This document shows positions 43,370-52,719 of a stretch of 64,000 bases of DNA, one piece after another. The stretch comes from Bin34 sp963422415. Lineage in GTDB: Bacteria > Chloroflexota > Anaerolineae > Caldilineales > Caldilineaceae. How positions within the stretch are numbered: position 1 is the stretch's first letter; each line of letters begins with the position of its first letter. The position numbers were made by a program, and so were the translations under genes. The notes beneath the pieces are model-generated. The model was not told the origin of the DNA. It searched no databases and saw only the letters and a list, made by a program, of their open reading frames with translations. The stretch spans positions 2,108,001-2,172,000 of the forward strand of contig OY729430.1 of the NCBI GenBank assembly GCA_963422415.1, written 5' to 3'.

Positions 43370-44992
43370 CTAGGGAGAATGCGGAGTTGTCACGAAAACC
43401 CAGTCTTGGATCAAGGGTGGGGTAGGCAACGGAATGCGCCCCTCGCTGTCTGCGACCAGATTCTGAATTGGAAGGCGTTCCCCTGTCTTGGGGTTGAAAT
43501 AATAGGCTTGACGACTCTCGTTTGGAACCAGCCCCTGCAGCTGCAACCCGTTCCGACGCACTCCGAGGATGCTGACGGCGGGGACAAAGACAACCAGTGT
43601 CCCATCCGCCATGACGCCCGCGTAGGGACCTATGCGATCTCCAGGCGTCGCATGACGGGTCAGTTGTGAAGCTGCGGGCGTGAAAGTCCACCAAGGGTAT
43701 TCATCCAAGAGTTTCTTGGCCAACCCAATCTGTCCTGAACCGGCCAACTGGCTGGCCTCCCGCCAGGAAGGACCACCCCAAGCCATGCCATGGGGTGAGG
43801 GGCCATAGGGCGTCTTCTCGCCATTGACTTGCCACAGGCCGTTGGCTCCGTAGGTAAATCCCCCTGCGCCTGACAAGATGCTGGACCAATACAGGAATCG
43901 TTGTATTTCCGGTCCGCTGGACTCCAGGATGCCCTCGTAGTTGACCTCGCTGATGATAATGGGCATCGTCGGCGTGGCGGGCAGGGAAGCCTCCAGCATG
44001 TCAATGGTGCTGGTCAAGGCCGGAAACCCACCATGCCCGGTCTGGAGCATTTCAAAGTCCAGCGTCTCTGGATCATCTACCTGCCGCCGTCCGTATTGTG
44101 TGGGATGGATGGTAATGGGTCTGCCAAAGCCATCCAGGTCTCTGACCCAGCGAGCCATCTGCGACCAAGCCGCGCTGCGCTCCCGATTCCAAGCCTCCAT
44201 GTCGTTGATCTTGTCTCCATCCAGATAGTAGGGCATCAGACCCTCTCCCGCCAGGCACCAAGTGACGGGCAGCGCGCCATACCGGGCGATCAGGTTGCGC
44301 CAATGCAAACGCAAGACGTCGGGACCGGCCACATCCATGAAGTAACCCCAGAATCCGACAATGCAAGGTGACAGGCCGGCCTGCACCAGCAGATTGAGGC
44401 GCAGATCCATCTGTTGAAAATAGGCGGGGTTGAGACTATGGAAGTCTTGGGTCCAAGGGTATCCTGCATCGCCTTCACCGCGTGGATCATGCCACGGCAT
44501 GTCCGGGTACAGACCGGCAATGATCTGAATGACCGTGAAGCCCTTTGCAACCCGGTCTGCAATCAGATCCTGCAGACCTTCCACAGGCAGACGCTTGGTC
44601 AAGCCCATCCACCACGTGTCTCCCAACCAGGGAAACGGCTTGCCCGAGGCATGGACAAAGCGCCTCTGATCTTCCGCTATGCAGATCGGCCCTTCCTGGA
44701 AGAGTGCATTGGCAGAGCTTGTCCCTTTCACCGTGACTACGCCCCGCTGCCCATGCAGTCCGGGATCTGCACTGTTGCTGCAGGATGTTGCATAGACAAA
44801 CTCTCCTGACGCGCATGCGGAAAATCTGACCTGCCACGTGTCCTCTCCATTCCAGTAGCCAGGGATTGTCATGGATTTGCCCTGCGCATCCGAGAAGGTG
44901 GCCTCGAATGTCACGTCCTTGGTTGAATTGACATAATTTTCCGTTGCCTGAAATTCCAGAGTGACAACCTCGTTTTGCATGGCACTGGGCAT
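43370..44992 (-). CDS. DUF5060/DUF4038 glycoside hydrolase-like protein
   Basis: About 540 residues without a signal peptide. An N-terminal beta-sandwich (FEATFSDAQGKSMTIPGYWNGEDTWQVRFS, ~DUF5060) leads to a TIM barrel opening with FVHASGKPFPWLGDTWWMGL, the hallmark of DUF4038 (GH140 apiosidase-like) enzymes. Candidate catalytic acids lie in WCLAGEG and IISEVNYEG. A C-terminal beta domain follows (GTLVVFVPAVSILGV, AYYFNPKTGE). The start at 44992 follows ggag by 7 bases; a TTG five codons upstream is less likely. It probably cleaves a plant- or algal-type side-chain sugar that the downstream isomerase and amidohydrolase help degrade (inference). Confidence 0.85.
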   Translation of the reverse strand: MPSAMQNEVVTLEFQATENYVNSTKDVTFEATFSDAQGKSMTIPGYWNGEDTWQVRFSACASGEFVYATSCSNSADPGLHGQRGVVTVKGTSSANALFQEGPICIAEDQRRFVHASGKPFPWLGDTWWMGLTKRLPVEGLQDLIADRVAKGFTVIQIIAGLYPDMPWHDPRGEGDAGYPWTQDFHSLNPAYFQQMDLRLNLLVQAGLSPCIVGFWGYFMDVAGPDVLRLHWRNLIARYGALPVTWCLAGEGLMPYYLDGDKINDMEAWNRERSAAWSQMARWVRDLDGFGRPITIHPTQYGRRQVDDPETLDFEMLQTGHGGFPALTSTIDMLEASLPATPTMPIIISEVNYEGILESSGPEIQRFLYWSSILSGAGGFTYGANGLWQVNGEKTPYGPSPHGMAWGGPSWREASQLAGSGQIGLAKKLLDEYPWWTFTPAASQLTRHATPGDRIGPYAGVMADGTLVVFVPAVSILGVRRNGLQLQGLVPNESRQAYYFNPKTGERLPIQNLVADSEGRIPLPTPPLIQDWVFVTTPHSP

Positions 44993-45301
44993 GAGAGTTC
45001 TCCGCAAGACTGACAGGAACAGGGGAATCTTACTTGCTTGCCTGCCACTTGCCCAATCCGATCGGCACAGGCGCTGGGTTGCACCATGCCGTCCATTGCG
45101 GAGCCGAATCCAGTATGTATCCGAGTGTGCTTCCCCTGAGGGTTGGACGCTGTGCGCGGGTTTTCTTGGTCGAAGACCGAATCAAGCTGCCGCCATGGGG
45201 ATACCAAGGGATATCCACTGAGGTTCCACGTTCTACGCCAGGAAAGAGGCGTCATGGGTATAATCGAAAGATTGCCCAACCCAGCTCAGGAGATATTGGA
45301 C
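44993..45301. other. Divergent intergenic region
   Basis: 309 bases between the minus-strand glycoside hydrolase operon and the plus-strand thioredoxin-fold gene, which must hold both promoters. An in-frame ATG at 45254 with agagg upstream is an alternative start for the latter. No operator palindrome was recognised. Confidence 0.4.
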
Positions 45302-45889
45302 ATGGCGTTTACATTGCAGATTGGAGATGAGGCTCCGGCCTTTGATCTGCCGGCCACCGATGGTCGGAACTACACGTTGGACAGCTTCCATGATGCGGAT
45401 ACCCTGGTTGTCTTTTTCACCTGCAACCACTGCCCCTATGTAATTGGTTCCGACGAGAATACCCGAGCTACGGCCAAGGCGTTCCAAGACCAGGGAGTTC
45501 GTTTCGTCGGCATCAATTCCAACAGCGTGCACGTGGCCGCTGACGATGACTTTGACGGCATGGTCAGGCGCATGACCGAACAAGAGTTTCCATGGGTCTA
45601 TCTGCGGGACGAATCACAGGATATCGCCAGGGCCTATGGCGCCTTGCGCACGCCCCACTTCTACGTCTTTGACAAGAATCGGCGGCTGGTCTACACGGGG
45701 CGGGGGATTGACAACCCGCGTGAAGGCGCCAAGGCCACGGTGAATGATCTGGAGCGGAGCCTTGCCGAACACGTCTCGGGTCAGGAAATCTCGCAACCGT
45801 TGACCAATCCCATTGGCTGCAATGTGAAGTGGGTTGGGCAGGATGCCCACTGGATGCCCGAAGAGGCGTGTGATCTCGTCTTTGCATAG
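45302..45889 (+). CDS. Thioredoxin-fold (AhpC/TSA-like) protein with CNHC motif
   Basis: A 195-residue redoxin-family protein: FTLQIGDEAPAFDLPATDG, then the redox motif FFTCNHCPYV with C41 and C44, DQGVRFVGINSNSV, and the cis-Pro segment LRTPHFYVFD. The family carries out thiol-disulfide exchange or peroxide reduction; the Cys-Asn-His-Cys-Pro variant is typical of a cyanobacterial/Chloroflexi-type thioredoxin family. Two starts compete: 45302 (aggag 10 bases upstream, family-like N-terminus) and 45254. It is a cytoplasmic protein with no signal peptide and appears monocistronic. Confidence 0.88.
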   Translation: MAFTLQIGDEAPAFDLPATDGRNYTLDSFHDADTLVVFFTCNHCPYVIGSDENTRATAKAFQDQGVRFVGINSNSVHVAADDDFDGMVRRMTEQEFPWVYLRDESQDIARAYGALRTPHFYVFDKNRRLVYTGRGIDNPREGAKATVNDLERSLAEHVSGQEISQPLTNPIGCNVKWVGQDAHWMPEEACDLVFA

Positions 45890-46346
45890 CGGAGAGACCG
45901 TCGCCAGGGATGGCTGGACCGTGAAATTCGGGGTTTAGGTCGATCGCGTTCCGCCGGAATTGAAGTCAGGCTTCCAGTCCTGTACAAGACGTGTTGAGAG
46001 AACGAAACATTCAGTGCTTGTACATTGGTGGAGGGGTCCGGAACTGGGGCACGGAGATCGGCCTTGGGCCAAGTCGACAATCTGGGGTTTGGCAGACAGG
46101 GCAGAATGTGTTTGCACGGCAATGACCTCTGTTTCGATATTCCCCTCCGCAACGGTCTCCGCTTCCTGATGTCAAAGGTCATTGGCCATTAGGCGGTTGA
46201 ACTCTCGAGCCTGCCAAACCAGTTGAGAAATGCATTTGCCTTGATCGACAGGTCCTTGTACATTGAGATCTGCACGCTTGGAGTCCAAGGGCAACCAATT
46301 TCCTTGGGTCCCTAAGAGACAAGATCGGAACAGACAAGCGTTGGCC
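45890..46346. other. Intergenic, no gene recognised
   Basis: 457 bases before the enolase-superfamily gene, presumably containing its promoter. The coding frame stays open back to 46263 but without an ATG or ribosome-binding site. No repeat or structured element was found. Confidence 0.4.
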
Positions 46347-47630
46347 ATGACGACTGCATCCAAAATCAAGGACCTTGACATCTATCACTTGTGGGTGCCT
46401 ACCCGAACGGCTATCCGGCGGGAGATGGAGAGGGCCCATATTCACCGGTGGTCGGAAGTCGAAGTCATCCATGTCACCTTGGAATCAGGCGCGGAGGGTA
46501 TAGGCGAAACCATCGTCCACTACACTTGGGGACGACCGCGGCAGCCGGAAAAGACCCTCGGGCGGAATCCTGCCGAGCTGATGTGGGACGACAACTGTGG
46601 AGCGGGGCTGCAGATGGCCCTCTTTGACGCGGTGGGCAAGGAGTTGGGCGTTCCCGTTCATCGCCTTTTGGGCGTTCCGCTACGCACTCATTGCCCCGTT
46701 TCCCACTGGGGCCACGACATGCCGCCGGCGCTCTATGCACAGGAGGCGCGGCGCGCGGTGGAACGGGGCTACACCAGCATGAAGATCAAGGCTCGCCCCT
46801 GGTTCGATGTACGAGAGACCCTCCACCAGATCAGCGTGCACACGCCAGACGGGTTCCAGATCGATGCCGACTGGAATGATTTCCTGCTGTCTGGCCCGGT
46901 GGCCGTTGCGGTGATGCAGGAGCTGATCCGGGATTTTCCCAAGCTCTCCTTGGTGGAAGGCCCGCTCCCCGTGGAGGACAGCGAGGGCAATCGCAGTCTG
47001 ATGAGAGCGATCACCCTGCCCGTGGCTCACCACTATTCGGACGCCTTGGCCCGGCGCATTCTGGATGGAAAGGTCTGCGACGGCTTTGTGATGGCGGGCG
47101 GCGTTTCCCAAATCATGCGCGGAGGTCTCACGGCCGCTTCGCTGAACATGCCGTTTTTCCTGCAGATGGTAGGGACGGGCTTGACAACGGCCATGGCGGT
47201 GCATTTGGGAGCCGTGCTGTCTCATGCCCAATGGCCCGCCATTACGTGTCACGAAATATACGAGGACGATCTCGTGATGTACCCCCTGCCCGTCTGCCAA
47301 GGCTATGTCAAAGTCGGCGAACAGCCGGGCTTGGGCGTAACGTTGGATATGGAAGCGGTCAGTCGATATGCCATGCAAGGCTCCGAATCCGCAGTGCCGC
47401 CCCGTGTCTTGCAATTCAGTCGGTCCAATGGCATGGAGGTCTGCTTTGCGGACAATTCGCATAACCTGTCTGCCGTCTGGTCCTATTTCAAGCAGGGCAA
47501 TCAACCGGTGTGCGAAAGGGGCGTGAACATGACCATGTGGGACATTGACGGCAACCCCGAACTTGCGGAGATCCATCGGCAGGCGCGGGAAGGTGGGCCG
47601 GTGGTGCGTTTTCGAGAGCGAACCTCATGA
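46347..47630 (+). CDS. Enolase-superfamily (mandelate racemase/muconate lactonizing-like) protein
   Basis: 427 residues with an N-terminal capping domain (RTAIRREMERAHIHRWSEVEVIHVTLESGAEGIGE) and a C-terminal barrel. The barrel shows a KxK-type base motif (SMKIKARPW), a first metal ligand in QIDADWN and a second in LVEGPLP. The usual third acidic ligand falls where this protein reads PVAHHYSDAL, so His may substitute. Members of this superfamily dehydrate sugar acids or racemise alpha-proton acids. It overlaps the following dehydrogenase by ATGA, supporting a sugar-acid pathway (inference). Confidence 0.83.
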   Translation: MTTASKIKDLDIYHLWVPTRTAIRREMERAHIHRWSEVEVIHVTLESGAEGIGETIVHYTWGRPRQPEKTLGRNPAELMWDDNCGAGLQMALFDAVGKELGVPVHRLLGVPLRTHCPVSHWGHDMPPALYAQEARRAVERGYTSMKIKARPWFDVRETLHQISVHTPDGFQIDADWNDFLLSGPVAVAVMQELIRDFPKLSLVEGPLPVEDSEGNRSLMRAITLPVAHHYSDALARRILDGKVCDGFVMAGGVSQIMRGGLTAASLNMPFFLQMVGTGLTTAMAVHLGAVLSHAQWPAITCHEIYEDDLVMYPLPVCQGYVKVGEQPGLGVTLDMEAVSRYAMQGSESAVPPRVLQFSRSNGMEVCFADNSHNLSAVWSYFKQGNQPVCERGVNMTMWDIDGNPELAEIHRQAREGGPVVRFRERTS

Positions 47631-48412
47631 AGGGCATCGCTCGTGAACATGTGGTCATGGTGGGCGCCGCGGAAGGCATAGGGCAGGTCATGGCCACCCT
47701 GTTCGCCCGGCAGGGGGCGGTGTTGACGTTGTGGGACCGCAATCCCCGGGTGCAGGAAGTGGCTGCCACAGTCGGGGGGCAGGCCGAGATCGTGGATGTA
47801 ACGGACTGGGATGCCGTGTATGCAGCGGCGGCGGCCGCTGAACAAAGACAGCCTGTAACCCATGTGCTCTATGTGGTTGGAATGGGATCGGGGCGCTCGG
47901 GGTATCCTTTTTGGCGATTGCAGCCCGCTGACTGGCCCGCGGTGTACAACGTGAATGTACAGGGGGCGGTCAATGTAGTGCATGCCTTGGTGGAACCCAT
48001 GGTGTCACGCCGGAAAGGCAGTTTTGTCCTGCTTTCCTCCGTTTCGGGACAGTTCGGAGCTCGGAACGATCCTCCCTACAGCGCCGCCAAGGCCGCGCTC
48101 ATCAACTTTGGCCAAGTGATGGCCATGGACCTGGCGGAATTCTCAATCCGAGCCAACCTGATTGCCCCCGGCATCGTCGACACCCCCATGCAAAAGCGGG
48201 TCTATGCCGCCAACGTGGCACGGCTGCCCCAGCCCGAAAGGCCGGACTACGAGACTTGGCTTGCGGCCAAACTGGCACAGATGGTGCCCCTGAATCGCCC
48301 GCAGACGCCGGAAGATGTAGCTCAGGCGGCCCTGTTCCTGTGCTCCGATGCAGCCCGGAACATTACAGGCCAGGTCCTCAACGTGGACGGTGGCTGGATC
48401 ATGAAGGGGTGA
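47627..48412 (+). CDS. Short-chain dehydrogenase/reductase
   Basis: A 261-residue SDR. The cofactor motif is GAAEGIG (13-19) and the acid after the second strand is WDRN, favouring NAD. The active site has S138, Y151 and K155 (YSAAK), and the C-terminal NVDGGWI is typical. It is translationally coupled to the enolase-superfamily gene (ATGA at 47627-47630), so it probably oxidises or reduces the substrate or product of that enzyme. Classical length; no signal peptide. Confidence 0.92.
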   Translation: MKGIAREHVVMVGAAEGIGQVMATLFARQGAVLTLWDRNPRVQEVAATVGGQAEIVDVTDWDAVYAAAAAAEQRQPVTHVLYVVGMGSGRSGYPFWRLQPADWPAVYNVNVQGAVNVVHALVEPMVSRRKGSFVLLSSVSGQFGARNDPPYSAAKAALINFGQVMAMDLAEFSIRANLIAPGIVDTPMQKRVYAANVARLPQPERPDYETWLAAKLAQMVPLNRPQTPEDVAQAALFLCSDAARNITGQVLNVDGGWIMKG

Positions 48413-48480
48413 GCGACCGGATTGTCAGACTCATCGGTCGGACAGAGAGCCTTGTGCGGCTTGTCGCGATCTGACTGCAA

Positions 48481-49467
48481 TCAGGAAGGTCGACTACGCA
48501 GCAGGGCTTCAATCTCGTCCCGGTGCGGCAAGAGACTGCCGGTCCCCATGTGAGTGACGGCCGCGGCTCCCACGGCATTGGCCATCATGCCAGCGTCATG
48601 CAGGGATTGGCCTTGGAGCAGGGCGGCGACAAAGCCCGCCGCAAAAGAGTCGCCGGCTCCAATCGGGTCCACCAGATCCACCTTGAAACCCGGACACGTC
48701 CACTGTTCCTGCACCGACACAATCTGACACCCCCGGGGTCCGGTCTTGACGACAACCAAGGCCGGTCCGGCGGCCAACAGCGCTTGGGCGGCGGCAAGGG
48801 AGTCTGCCTGTTTTGACCAGGCGCATATCTCCTCCTCCGTGGCCAGCAGCATATCGGTAGCCGCGATGGCTGGCGCCACCAGGTCCGACCAATACTCCTC
48901 CGGCCCCAGATCCAGACAGACCAAGCCCCCGTGCGCCTGCGCGTGTCGCATGCAGGTCAAGGCGCTTTCGGCGCCTTCCAGCGCTTTTGGCGTCAGGGCA
49001 TATCCTGTGGCAAACACGACCGTGGTCTCTTCCAGGGTGGTCAGCCAGGATGCCTGGAAAGGAACGGGATGGGATAGTGTCCAACCCCCTGCGAAGACAT
49101 GTTCTCCATTCTCGGCGACCACGTTGACGGACAAGGGTGTAGTCTGATCGGGCGCGAAAAGAACGCCTTGCAGGTCAACGCCTTCGACTGTCAGGATGTC
49201 CGCCACGAGCTGGCCTGCTCTGTCATCCCCCAAGGCGCCAATGGAAGAGGTCTTCAATCCTAGGCGCACGCTCATGATTAGCGTGTTGGAAGAGCCTCCC
49301 GCCTCCCACCGGGTCCAATCCGCATGCTGGTGCTTGCCGGCTTCCAGGGGAAGGGACGTTATGGGCAGAATCAGGTCCATCGCCAACCCTCCGATGGTAG
49401 TCAGATCCCACTTGCGGCGCGGCAAATTCTCCCAAGGCCGCTCTCGAGGCATGGTGTCGTGAGTCAT
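48481..49467 (-). CDS. PfkB-family carbohydrate kinase
   Basis: A 328-residue ribokinase-like kinase: TIGGLAMDLILP near the N-terminus, GGSSNTLIMSVRLGL, LATEEEICAW, and the C-terminal PfkB signature LVDPIGAGDSFAAGF with the catalytic Asp of GAGD. The start overlaps the previous gene stop (ATGA), and gggag lies just upstream, so I use 49467 rather than the longer open frame. It phosphorylates a sugar or nucleoside. It is the last gene of an ABC-2 exporter operon, an unusual place for a sugar kinase. Confidence 0.9.
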   Translation of the reverse strand: MTHDTMPRERPWENLPRRKWDLTTIGGLAMDLILPITSLPLEAGKHQHADWTRWEAGGSSNTLIMSVRLGLKTSSIGALGDDRAGQLVADILTVEGVDLQGVLFAPDQTTPLSVNVVAENGEHVFAGGWTLSHPVPFQASWLTTLEETTVVFATGYALTPKALEGAESALTCMRHAQAHGGLVCLDLGPEEYWSDLVAPAIAATDMLLATEEEICAWSKQADSLAAAQALLAAGPALVVVKTGPRGCQIVSVQEQWTCPGFKVDLVDPIGAGDSFAAGFVAALLQGQSLHDAGMMANAVGAAAVTHMGTGSLLPHRDEIEALLRSRPS

Positions 49468-50795
49468 TCCATCTCCCGGGGCAATCGGGTGAAGCGCCGC
49501 CGCCGGGCGCCAGCGATGAGGACAACAGCGAGAAACGGCGCCGTAGGCAGGACAATGGACCAGCCCAATTGCCCCGAATCCAAGATTCGCACCGTACGCT
49601 GGCTGCCGGGATACGGGTGGCCGGTGGCGTCTTCCAATTGGATCTTCGTTCCCGCAGGCAACTTGGCGGCATCCAGGGCATATCCATAAAAATCGGGACG
49701 TCGCTCTTGCAATCTCTCCAGGTTGGTTGTGGTCTGATCGTGAATTTCGTATCCCAGAGCCGCCCCGGTAATCTGGCGCACGACATAGGGCCGGCGTTCG
49801 ATACGCGCAATCTCCCGACCTCTCCGGTATGCCACGAGCTGTGCATCCTTGATTTCGGCCAGCCGGAACCATGCAAAGCGATCCGCCCGTCCCCCCCAGG
49901 ACTGCGGGTCCTGCAATCGGGACAGATAAAGTTCCCGGTACTCGACTTGGGAAAAGGGCTGCAGATAGGCCTTGGCGTCGCCACGCAGATAGATGGCTTC
50001 TCTCGCGTCCTGCGAAGTTTCCGGGAACGTGTACCTGTCGTGGGGAATCACCGAATACGCAACCCCTTCTCCGGTCGAGGGAAAGACCACCAGTCTCTTC
50101 TGGCTGCCCGGCACGGGCTCCCCATTGGGCCCTTGCAGGACAATCTGGTATGTTCCGATCGGCAGCTCAATGACATGACCGCGATTGACTGGGGTGCTGG
50201 AATAGTAGAAGGGCGCGGGTTCCGGGGGAGGCGCAGACGGCTCGTCCTCCAGCGCGTTCGCCGCGATGGCCGCGTCCAGGTCTTGCCGGTAGCGCAGGGT
50301 GTCCTGAAAGTACTGCGAGACTGCCTCCCGATATGCGGAGCGGGCAGTGTCAAACCGCTCCCACTGGGCCGGGGCCTCATCGCCCACAAACAGTTGGCCG
50401 GGGCTTTTGCCCTTGCCTTCCGCATATTGAATGACATATGCCGTTAGGTCCAGTTGGGCAACGTCCCGACCGGCCTGGCGCACCACGAGGGTCCCTTCAA
50501 TCTGTTCGTTCAGGGCATCCAGATCGGCTTTCAGCTGGTTCGTGATGGGCCAAAAGTACACCAGGGTGCGACGCAGCGAAATGACGGAGGGCACATCGGC
50601 CACTAGGTACAGGGTGTTCCGATCCGCCGTATAGTAGGAACTCTCGTAGGCCCCGCCCAGTCGTGCATTGACGAGATACACCAGCTCCTCTGTCCTGCCT
50701 GGATCCTGGGCCCAGGTTGGGGTGGTCAGGCCCTGGAGGCTGAGCAGCAGAGCCAAACCGGCCAGACATGCTTGGCAACGTCGTGTCAAGTTCAT
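49464..50795 (-). CDS. Secreted, C-terminally anchored protein of the ABC-2 exporter operon
   Basis: 443 residues with a Sec signal peptide (MNLTRRCQACLAGLALLLSLQGLTTPTWAQ) and a C-terminal hydrophobic segment followed by arginines (APFLAVVLIAGARRRR), so it is probably anchored with its body outside the membrane. The middle has beta-rich stretches such as VIELPIGTYQIVLQGPNGEPVPGS, resembling Ig-like or carboxypeptidase-regulatory-type folds, but no family is recognised. It is coupled by ATGA overlaps to the permease upstream and the PfkB kinase downstream. It may be a partner or substrate of the exporter (inference). Confidence 0.75.
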   Translation of the reverse strand: MNLTRRCQACLAGLALLLSLQGLTTPTWAQDPGRTEELVYLVNARLGGAYESSYYTADRNTLYLVADVPSVISLRRTLVYFWPITNQLKADLDALNEQIEGTLVVRQAGRDVAQLDLTAYVIQYAEGKGKSPGQLFVGDEAPAQWERFDTARSAYREAVSQYFQDTLRYRQDLDAAIAANALEDEPSAPPPEPAPFYYSSTPVNRGHVIELPIGTYQIVLQGPNGEPVPGSQKRLVVFPSTGEGVAYSVIPHDRYTFPETSQDAREAIYLRGDAKAYLQPFSQVEYRELYLSRLQDPQSWGGRADRFAWFRLAEIKDAQLVAYRRGREIARIERRPYVVRQITGAALGYEIHDQTTTNLERLQERRPDFYGYALDAAKLPAGTKIQLEDATGHPYPGSQRTVRILDSGQLGWSIVLPTAPFLAVVLIAGARRRRFTRLPREME

Positions 50796-51655
50796 GGATG
50801 CATGCCTCGCGGCAACAGAAAGCGCATGCCGCCCACGGTCAGGACGACGGCATACAAGGTCGCCACCACTGCAGTGACTAGGGCATGAGGCGCGTCTCCC
50901 CTGCGGACCGCTTCCGTCCCTTGGGCCAGCAGACCAAAGGGCGAGATCCAGCTTGCAATCCGATCCACCGAATCCAGCGCGCCCCGCAGCACGCGCACCG
51001 GATCGTAGTATTGACTGGCAGACGGAGCCAAATTCAAGAGCAGGGGACCGAACTGGACTGCCAGCAGCAACAGGGCCAGAGCCATGAACCAGCCCAAGGC
51101 GGCGCGCAGCTTGCCGGTCACCGCCGAAAGACAAATGCCAAAGGCAATGAGATACAGCGCCACCGGAATTGAAAGACCAATTACGGCCCACGTGGAGACC
51201 GGCAGTACAAAACCGCTGATAAGAGTCAGGATACCGTATCCGCAGGTTCCCAATGCTAGGGCTGCGCCATAGGCGGTGGCGCAGGCCAGCATCCGCCCGC
51301 CGACGTATGCCACGCTGTCAACAGGGCCGTAGAAGAGGATTTCCAGCGTCCCGCGCTCCATGTCCCGGGCCACCGTGGTGATGACGGCCACCGTCAGGAA
51401 GAAGGAGACGGTCAACACAAAGCTGTGTACCGGCAAATTGAAGGAACTGGACAGGATGTTGAGGCCACTCTCTGCCACGGTGTCGACATAGTTGACGAGA
51501 AAGAGATAGGAAATCAGGGCGCTCAGCCAGACAATCACCAACGTGCCGGGACTCAGGAGCAACGCCTGGGTGTCTCTGATCCAGATGACGCGCAAGGCCC
51601 AATACCGATGAGTCGGCTTGCACGTCCCCGTCTCGTGTGCCTCAGGGGCTTTCAT
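50792..51655 (-). CDS. ABC-2 type exporter permease
   Basis: A 287-residue membrane protein starting at the ATG that overlaps the ATPase stop. About six hydrophobic segments are visible (TLVIVWLSALISYLFLV, SFVLTVSFFLTVAVITTV, the YGAALALGTCGYGILTLISG region, and others), with the cytoplasmic RDMERGTLEILFYGPV stretch typical of ABC-2 permeases (ARER.rGTle.l). It forms the channel for the ATPase encoded upstream. Substrate unknown. Confidence 0.88.
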   Translation of the reverse strand: MKAPEAHETGTCKPTHRYWALRVIWIRDTQALLLSPGTLVIVWLSALISYLFLVNYVDTVAESGLNILSSSFNLPVHSFVLTVSFFLTVAVITTVARDMERGTLEILFYGPVDSVAYVGGRMLACATAYGAALALGTCGYGILTLISGFVLPVSTWAVIGLSIPVALYLIAFGICLSAVTGKLRAALGWFMALALLLLAVQFGPLLLNLAPSASQYYDPVRVLRGALDSVDRIASWISPFGLLAQGTEAVRRGDAPHALVTAVVATLYAVVLTVGGMRFLLPRGMHP

Positions 51656-52611
51656 GGCGTGTCTTCCCCTACCCATTGCTGAAGATTCTGTTCCGTCAAG
51701 GATACAAATGCCTGCTCCAATGTCACTTCCGCCATCTGCATCTGCACAATGATCCCTCCCTGCAAGGCGATGGCCTTGGATATGTCGGCCCGCGTGGCGG
51801 CGGTGTCGCCAGGTTGCAGGGTCACTGTCAGTTGTCTGTCGTTGCACGTGACCGTTTGTACCCCTGCCACCTCAAGCAAGCGCGGCGCGATCGGCTGGGC
51901 CGATTCGGCCAATTCAAGGAGAAGTTGGGCGTTGGGCTGCAGCCGGGCCTTGATGCTGGCCACGGAATCCTCCGCCACCAACCGGCCCTTGTGCATAATG
52001 CCAACTCTGTCGGCCAACTGTTCCACCTCTGTCAGCAAGTGGGAGGAAATCAGGATCGTGCTGCCGCGCGCGACCTCTTCCTGCAGTGCCTCTCGGATTT
52101 CGATCACGGCCCTAGGGTCCAAGGCGCTTACGGGTTCGTCCAATACCAGCAATTCAGGGCCATGCAACAGGGCGCGAATAAATCCGAGTTTCTGCTGCAT
52201 GCCCCGCGAGAAGCTCCGAGCGCGGGCGGCGGCGGCAGCGGTCAGATTGAAGCGTTCCAGGAGAGTGGCAATGCGTCTTTCCAGATCCTGGACCCGGTAG
52301 AGGTGGCCAAAGAATCGCAGGTATTCGCGGGCTGACATGTCGTCGTAGAACACTTGTTGCTCGCCCACCACCCCGATCCTCTGTCGAGTCGGGAAGTCTC
52401 GGCGCGCGGCAGGCTGGCCAAAGAGCCAGGCGTCGCCACGGGTGGCGGACTGCAAGCCCAACAGGATCTTGATAGTGGTGGTCTTGCCGGCCCCGTTGGG
52501 TCCGAGAAACCCGTAGACTTCGTTGGGCGCTACCGACAGGGAGACATCTCGCACGGCCTCGAAGTCGCCAAAGGACTTGGAAAGGGCATGGGTTTGGATG
52601 ACGGCGGACAT
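51652..52611 (-). CDS. ABC exporter ATPase (ABC-2 type)
   Basis: A 319-residue ATPase starting at the ATG at 52611; a TTG three codons upstream is also in frame. Walker A is GPNGAGKT, followed by TTIKILLGL; the signature is FSRGMQQKL, a Ser-Arg-Gly variant of LSGGQ common in this subfamily; Walker B is LLVLDEPVSALDP and the H-loop is LISSHLL. The C-terminal ~90 residues are the regulatory extension of NatA/CcmA-like ATPases. It heads an operon of four genes, each joined by an ATGA overlap. Confidence 0.92.
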   Translation of the reverse strand: MSAVIQTHALSKSFGDFEAVRDVSLSVAPNEVYGFLGPNGAGKTTTIKILLGLQSATRGDAWLFGQPAARRDFPTRQRIGVVGEQQVFYDDMSAREYLRFFGHLYRVQDLERRIATLLERFNLTAAAAARARSFSRGMQQKLGFIRALLHGPELLVLDEPVSALDPRAVIEIREALQEEVARGSTILISSHLLTEVEQLADRVGIMHKGRLVAEDSVASIKARLQPNAQLLLELAESAQPIAPRLLEVAGVQTVTCNDRQLTVTLQPGDTAATRADISKAIALQGGIIVQMQMAEVTLEQAFVSLTEQNLQQWVGEDTP

Positions 52612-52719
52612 GTCTGGCAATTCGAAGTGGGAACAGAAGCATTATCATACGGCTTGCGGACCCTGTGCAGATCAAAAATCTGCATGGGGTGGTCGTTGTC
52701 ATCAAGGAGTGGAACATCT

